From: an uncultured Lachnospiraceae bacterium
GTDB lineage: Bacteria; Bacillota; Clostridia; Lachnospirales; Lachnospiraceae
Direction of reading: 5' to 3'
Assembly: GCA_948468325.1 (NCBI GenBank)
Contig: CAOKHR010000067.1
Span: forward strand, 1-10,021
Length of the DNA: 10,021 bases
Numbering within the stretch: the stretch's first letter is position 1; each line of letters opens with the position of its first letter. A program made the translations under genes and the position numbers. The notes beneath the pieces are model-generated. The model ran no database searches, was not told where the DNA came from, and worked only from the letters and a program-made list of their open reading frames with translations. Shown in pieces: positions 7,151-10,021 of the stretch.

Positions 7151-8057
7151 AATCACCGCCTCCAATCAGATTAATATAATAACTTTCCAGTGTTTCGTCA
7201 CGCTCCTGCAGGGACAGAATTTCACAATTTTTTTCCGCAAGGGCAAGCGTTAATTTTGTAATGTTTGGTTCGGCAAATACATCTGCCTGCGTATCGGACA
7301 GAATGTGGTAATCTACATTCATGGAATCCAATACATAAGCAAGGATTTTTGTGTCGGTGACCTTAAAGCGGATGCATTTTCTGCAGGCAGCTTCTAATTC
7401 TTCTGCGCTGATTTCTTTTACCATGCGTCCTTTGTCAATAAAACCGTAATGAGTTGCCAGGCGGGAAAGCTCATCTAAAATATGGCTGGAAATCAGAACG
7501 GTAATCTGCCGTTCTTTATTTAGTTTTAAAATAAGTTCCCGGATTTCAATGATTCCCTGAGGGTCCAGTCCGTTGACGGGTTCGTCTAATACCAGAAAAT
7601 CCGGATCTCCGGCCAGGGCAACGGCGATGCCAAGCCTCTGGCGCATACCAAGGGAAAAATTTTTGGCTTTCTTTCTGCCGGTATCGGAAAGGCCGACCAG
7701 TTCCAACAATTTTGGTATACCGGAAAAAGAGGGAAGTCCCAACACCCGGTATTGTTCCTTTAAATTGTCCTCTGCCGTTAGATCCAGATAGAGCGAGGGC
7801 GTCTCTACAACAGCCCCCATTCTTCTTCTGGATTTTATGATTTCATGAGATGTTCCAGAAATGCCGTATAGGGTATAATCTCCGGAAGAAGGCTGCTGCA
7901 GCCCGCAGATTAACCGGATTAACGTAGTTTTTCCGGCTCCGTTTTTTCCGACAAATCCATAAATCGCCCCTTTGGGAACATGCATGAAAAAATTATCCAA
8001 TGCCTTGAAATGCCTGTAATTTTTGCATAAAGAATTTGCAGTCAGTACATATTCCAT
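7143..8057 (-). CDS. ABC transporter ATPase, BcrA/LanF-like, 304 aa
   Basis: Cytoplasmic ATPase of the ABC-2 transporter. Motifs numbered from the chosen start: Walker A GKNGAGKTT (37-45), signature FSLGMRQR (134-141), Walker B FLVLDEP (154-160) with Glu159, D-loop GLDP, and switch His192 (ISSHILDE). The Q-loop position reads VVETPSLY, i.e. Glu instead of Gln, as is common in BcrA/LanF-type ATPases. A C-terminal extension of about 95 residues after the core also matches that group. The start ATG at 8057-8055 is preferred: AAGGAG lies seven bases upstream and the protein begins with the usual beta-strand (MEYVLTANSLCKNY). An in-frame extension to 8114 would run through the promoter region. Bacitracin, lantibiotic or host-peptide resistance is the usual role; which one applies here cannot be told. 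Confidence 0.93.
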   Translation of the reverse strand: MEYVLTANSLCKNYRHFKALDNFFMHVPKGAIYGFVGKNGAGKTTLIRLICGLQQPSSGDYTLYGISGTSHEIIKSRRRMGAVVETPSLYLDLTAEDNLKEQYRVLGLPSFSGIPKLLELVGLSDTGRKKAKNFSLGMRQRLGIAVALAGDPDFLVLDEPVNGLDPQGIIEIRELILKLNKERQITVLISSHILDELSRLATHYGFIDKGRMVKEISAEELEAACRKCIRFKVTDTKILAYVLDSMNVDYHILSDTQADVFAEPNITKLTLALAEKNCEILSLQERDETLESYYINLIGGGDYE

Positions 8058-8093
8058 AATAAATCTCCTTTCTCTGACATTGTGCTGTCTCAT

Positions 8094-8122
8094 AATGTAC
8101 ACCTTACCAGACAAACGTTAAG
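8094..8122 (-). promoter_or_regulatory. Promoter of the BcrA-like ABC genes
   Basis: On the minus strand a -10-like TACATT (8099-8094) lies 17 bp downstream of CTTAAC (8122-8117), which takes the -35 position but fits the consensus poorly. The leader to the ATPase ATG would be about 30 nt. The poor -35 box and its coincidence with a tandem repeat suggest an activator-dependent promoter that drives ATPase, permease and HK2 apart from RR2. Confidence 0.55.
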
Positions 8123-8152
8123 AAAACAGTTAAGAAAAGCGTTAAGAAACAG
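8117..8152 (-). repeat. Three 12-bp direct repeats, candidate RR2 operator
   Basis: Three adjacent units on the minus strand read CTGTTTCTTAAC (8152-8141), GCTTTTCTTAAC (8140-8129) and TGTTTTCTTAAC (8128-8117). The TTTCTTAAC/TTTTCTTAAC core is kept at an exact 12-bp period. The first unit contains the RR2 stop codon, and because 12 is divisible by 3, each unit supplies another in-frame TAA. The last CTTAAC sits 17 bp from a -10-like box. OmpR-family regulators bind head-to-tail direct repeats of about 10-12 bp placed in this way, so autoregulation by RR2 is the natural reading. The repeats are seen directly; the binder is inferred. Confidence 0.8.
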
Positions 8153-8810
8153 TAAAATTCATCTTAAATCCGATTCCCCATACCGATTCAATATAGTCTT
8201 TTCCTCCGGCATCCATAAGTTTTTTGCGCAAATGGCTCATATGCACTTTTAAGGAGCTTTCTGTGCAGTCCGGCGTATCTTCGCTAATGCGGTCCAATAT
8301 GACAGATTTTGCAATGACCTGCGAGGGGTTTTGCATAAGCAGTTTTAGGATGGCATATTCCGTTCTTGTCAGTTTTACATTTTTTTCGCAGATGCAGACA
8401 CTGCGGGAAGCCGTATCCAGTTTCAGATCATCACAGGTCAGAACAGAAGAGGATGAAACAGGTGCATTTCTGAGCTGGACGGTAATTCTGGCCAGCAGTT
8501 CTTTTGTATCGAAGGGTTTGGTGATGTAATCGGCGGCGCCTCCTAAAAGCAGATTTACTTTATCTTTTACATCTGCTTTTGCGCTGACTACTATAACGGG
8601 AATATCTTTGATTTTGGGCAGGATTTCTTCGCCTGTCTGTCCCGGAAGCATTAAGTCCAAAAGAATCAGATTCGGTTTCTTTGCAGAGAGAATGAAAAGG
8701 GCTTCCGTGCCGGAATAGGCACGCAGTGTCTGATAACCTGCTTTTGTAAGCAGTTTTTCCAGCATATTTCCGATGGTTACATCATCGTCTATAATTAGGA
8801 TTGATTTCAT
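8142..8810 (-). CDS. OmpR/PhoB-family response regulator RR2, 222 aa
   Basis: First gene of the RR2-ATPase-permease-HK2 cluster. The receiver domain (about 2-115) has the acidic pocket DDD (8-10), phospho-acceptor Asp52 (LILLDLMLPG), Ser76 (VVSAK) and Lys98 (ITKPF), all intact. The winged-helix domain (about 127-220) shows LTRTEYAILKLL, VHMSHLRKKL and VWGIGFKM. The start ATG at 8810-8808 has AGGTGG eight bases upstream and gives the usual receiver start MKSILIIDDD; GTG codons at 8822 and 8819 lie within or before the ribosome site. It has a strong promoter of its own. HK2 is the likely partner because RR1/HK1 form their own overlapping pair. Its probable target is the 12-bp repeat array that overlaps its own stop codon. 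Confidence 0.94.
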   Translation of the reverse strand: MKSILIIDDDVTIGNMLEKLLTKAGYQTLRAYSGTEALFILSAKKPNLILLDLMLPGQTGEEILPKIKDIPVIVVSAKADVKDKVNLLLGGAADYITKPFDTKELLARITVQLRNAPVSSSSVLTCDDLKLDTASRSVCICEKNVKLTRTEYAILKLLMQNPSQVIAKSVILDRISEDTPDCTESSLKVHMSHLRKKLMDAGGKDYIESVWGIGFKMNFTVS

Positions 8811-8847
8811 TTTGGGCACCACCTGTACAAATTTTGTGATACAATCA

Positions 8848-8876
8848 AGTATAACGGATTATTTGTGTTTTATCAA
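8848..8876 (-). promoter_or_regulatory. Strong sigma-A-type promoter of RR2
   Basis: On the minus strand, TTGATA (8876-8871) and TATACT (8853-8848) are separated by exactly 17 bp. The expected start of transcription is near 8841, giving a leader of about 30 nt to the RR2 ATG. The near-consensus match suggests constitutive regulator expression, in contrast to the weak -35 of the transporter promoter downstream. Confidence 0.75.
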
Positions 8877-8921
8877 ATCGGCAGAATGTTACAAAAAAAC
8901 AGTGAAAAAAGCAGATTAGTC

Positions 8922-8950
8922 TTGATTTTGCATCTGCATTCTTTTAATAT
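8922..8950 (+). promoter_or_regulatory. Promoter of the zinc-ribbon membrane protein gene
   Basis: TTGATT (8922-8927) and TAATAT (8945-8950) are separated by 17 bp. The expected start of transcription is near 8957, giving a leader of about 100 nt that contains the hairpin at 8986-9031. It is divergent from the RR2 promoter, with about 45 bp between the two -35 boxes. Confidence 0.65.
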
Positions 8951-8985
8951 TAAGTATGTTGCCGACAAAAAATATAAAGGGAGAG

Positions 8986-9031
8986 AATATGTTCTGCAGC
9001 ATGTTCAAATATGCTCTGGGCGGAACATATT
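8986..9031 (+). promoter_or_regulatory. Nested hairpin in the leader of the zinc-ribbon gene
   Basis: The outer arms AATATGTTCTGC (8986-8997) and GCGGAACATATT (9020-9031) pair over 12 bp with one G·U. Inside, AGCAT (8998-9002) pairs with ATGCT (9011-9015) around an 8-nt loop, leaving a 4-nt bulge. The hairpin ends 11 bases before the AGGAGG ribosome site (9043-9048) and lacks a U-tract, so it is not a terminator. It could act on translation or mRNA stability as RNA, or be a protein binding site as DNA: ATGTTC occurs at 8989 and 9001, and GAACAT at 9023. No known riboswitch class was recognised. Confidence 0.55.
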
Positions 9032-9056
9032 TAGAAAGACAAAGGAGGAATAAAGT

Positions 9057-9767
9057 ATGGCAGGTTTTTGTGGAAATTGTGGTTTTAAGTTGAATGACGG
9101 AGATATGGTATGCGGGAACTGCGGAACACCCGTTGCGGGAATTCCGGTTGGAAATCCGGCAGCAAATCAGGCAGGAATGCCAAATCCGAATATGAATCCG
9201 GGACAGGCGCCGTCATCGGTATCTTTAAACGCAAAAAATTCAAGTAAAATTGTTATGCTGGGGATTGCTGCAGTAGCTGTAATTTTTGTACTTATCGTGG
9301 GGCTTGTTGTTGTGAATTTTATAACACAGAACACAGGGTATAAAGGCACCGTCAAAAAAATGGTCCGGGCGATGGAGGATGAGGATATTGATGCACTGGA
9401 GGAGGTTGCAAGTTCCATCAGCGAAGAAGTTTACCGTGATACTTATTATGGCGACTATGATGAGTTTGTAGAAAAATCACTGGATGACGTTTTGGACAAA
9501 TATGAAGATGCTGTTGGGAATATTGATAAGATTGGATATACGATTGAAGATGTAAGAGAAATTTCAGAGCGCCGCATAAAGAATATGAAAGAAATCCTTG
9601 AGGATTTCTACAATATAGATGTGGATGATATTGACGATATCCGGATTCTGGATCTTAGAATAACCGTCACCGGTTCAAGAAGAAGTGCAAATTATACACC
9701 TGAGAATTTGTATCTGATTAAAGAAGACGGCAGCTGGAAAATACATTATGGTTTCCTGAATTATTAA
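9057..9767 (+). CDS. Zinc-ribbon, single-span membrane protein with external domain, 236 aa
   Basis: Function not known. The N-terminus has a compact four-cysteine zinc ribbon (CGNC at 5-8 and CGNC at 19-22), then a Pro/Asn/Gly-rich flexible linker (about 25-60) and one membrane span (64-90). Next comes an acidic, Tyr-rich domain of about 145 residues (91-236), helical first and ending in beta-like segments (LRITVTG, ENLYLIKEDGSWKIHYG). That ending resembles the tail of NTF2/DUF4878-like folds. The likely topology is ribbon inside, C-terminal domain outside. The same order (ribbon, span, external domain) is found in TcaA/YvbJ-type envelope proteins of Firmicutes, though this one is much shorter. 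The ATG at 9057 has AGGAGG at 9043-9048. It is divergent from the peptide-resistance-type cluster, so an envelope-stress role is possible but unproven. Confidence 0.85.
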   Translation: MAGFCGNCGFKLNDGDMVCGNCGTPVAGIPVGNPAANQAGMPNPNMNPGQAPSSVSLNAKNSSKIVMLGIAAVAVIFVLIVGLVVVNFITQNTGYKGTVKKMVRAMEDEDIDALEEVASSISEEVYRDTYYGDYDEFVEKSLDDVLDKYEDAVGNIDKIGYTIEDVREISERRIKNMKEILEDFYNIDVDDIDDIRILDLRITVTGSRRSANYTPENLYLIKEDGSWKIHYGFLNY

Positions 9768-9792
9768 TGGAAAGGCTTTATATCCGCACATT

Positions 9793-9844
9793 TCTATAAG
9801 TCCATAACCATTTCAGCAGATTTGGTTGTGGGCTTATGGATTTT
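9793..9844 (+). terminator. Terminator-like hairpin after the zinc-ribbon gene
   Basis: Arms 9793-9810 and 9823-9840 pair over 18 bp with three G·U pairs and a 12-nt loop, followed by TTTT (9841-9844). The U-run is short, so termination may be incomplete. An alternative pairing of TCCATAA (9801-9807) with TTATGGA (9834-9840) is also possible. It starts 25 bases after the stop codon. Confidence 0.6.
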
Positions 9845-9873
9845 AGACCATAAGGTTACAGTGTAAACAGGCG

Positions 9874-9934
9874 TTTGATAAAAAGAAAAGCCTTAAAACA
9901 TTGAAGAATCAATATTTTAAGGCTGTTTATCAAA
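9874..9934 (-). terminator. Intrinsic terminator of the tRNA-Leu gene
   Basis: On the minus strand a 16-bp stem (9924-9909 with 9904-9889, one G·U, 4-nt loop) is followed by a T-rich run at 9888-9879. An outer arm pair, TTTGATAAA (9934-9926) and TTTATCAAA (9882-9874), encloses it. That pair begins at the base after the tRNA discriminator, so the whole spacer is self-complementary. The G·U versus C·A difference shows the hairpin is better on the minus strand. Confidence 0.8.
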
Positions 9935-10018
9935 TGCAGGAAAAGGGACTTGAACCCTCACGACATTGCTGCCACAGGCACCTGAAGCCTGCGCGTCTGC
10001 CAATTCCGCCATTCCTGC
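9935..10018 (-). tRNA. tRNA-Leu, anticodon CAG
   Basis: On the minus strand, an 84-nt class II tRNA starts GCAGGAA (10018-10012) and ends TTCCTGC plus discriminator A (9936-9942 complement, then 9935). The anticodon stem is CAGGC/GCCTG with loop TTCAGGT, so the anticodon is CAG, which reads CUG. The T-arm has GGGTTCAAGTCCC, and a variable arm with a short GGC/GTC stem is present, as expected for Leu. CCA is not encoded, so it must be added by the nucleotidyltransferase. The promoter lies outside the window. Confidence 0.95.
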
Positions 10019-10021
10019 AAA

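Noticed and set aside
8058..8114. 19-residue N-terminal extension of the BcrA-like ATPase
   Set aside because: It would be translated through the promoter and ribosome site of the gene; the ATG at 8057 has AAGGAG at correct spacing.
8117..8152. Short tandem repeats as a CRISPR or microsatellite
   Set aside because: Units are 12 bp without spacers and are placed over a promoter; this fits an operator, not a CRISPR array or random slippage.
8989..9028. LexA/SOS box
   Set aside because: The GTTC and GAAC halves are in the wrong orientation and too far apart for the Gram-positive GAAC-N4-GTTC box.
8865..9053. Open frame of 62 codons on the plus strand before the zinc-ribbon gene
   Set aside because: Starts at a GTG without a ribosome site, overlaps both promoters and the leader hairpin, and has no recognisable domain.

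Overview
The window looks like chromosomal DNA of a low-GC Gram-positive anaerobe, most likely a Clostridia/Lachnospiraceae-type Firmicute. The grounds are strong AGGAGG-type ribosome binding sites, sigma-A-like promoters, U-tract terminators, a tRNA gene without an encoded CCA, and the start of an FprA-type flavodiiron protein, a family typical of anaerobes. The taxon is an inference from style; no marker gene here settles it.

Almost everything is on the minus strand, so the functional order runs from high to low coordinates. Near the right end is a tRNA-Leu(CAG) gene (minus) with its terminator. Next to it, on the plus strand, is a gene for a zinc-ribbon, single-span membrane protein, with its own promoter, a long 5' leader containing a hairpin, and a downstream terminator-like hairpin. 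Divergent from it starts a minus-strand regulatory cluster: response regulator RR2 (8810-8142), BcrA/LanF-like ABC ATPase (8057-7143), ABC-2 type permease (7150-6323), and a short single-span histidine kinase HK2 (6311-5415). Close downstream follow a second OmpR-family regulator RR1 (5297-4599) and a two-span histidine kinase HK1 (4620-3388). A clear intrinsic terminator ends this stretch, and a separately promoted MacB/LolD-type ATPase (3278-2592) plus an 8-span FtsX-type permease (2591-207) follow. Last comes the 5' end of a flavodiiron protein gene (107-1, cut by the window edge).

The picture is two complete 'two-component system plus ABC transporter' modules placed head to tail. This arrangement in Firmicutes usually senses and removes or resists cell-envelope-active peptides such as lantibiotics, bacitracin-like compounds or host cationic peptides. 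The substrate cannot be read from sequence. The modules use unrelated transporter types (ABC-2/BcrAB-like versus ABC3/FtsX-like) and different kinase types. In both, the transporter genes appear to have their own promoter, apart from the regulator genes.

The most striking non-coding signal is three perfectly phased 12-bp direct repeats with the core CTTAAC (minus strand, 8152-8117). They overlap the RR2 stop codon and sit exactly where the -35 box of the transporter promoter should be. This is a strong candidate for the binding site of RR2. No gene-free stretch exceeds 300 bases.
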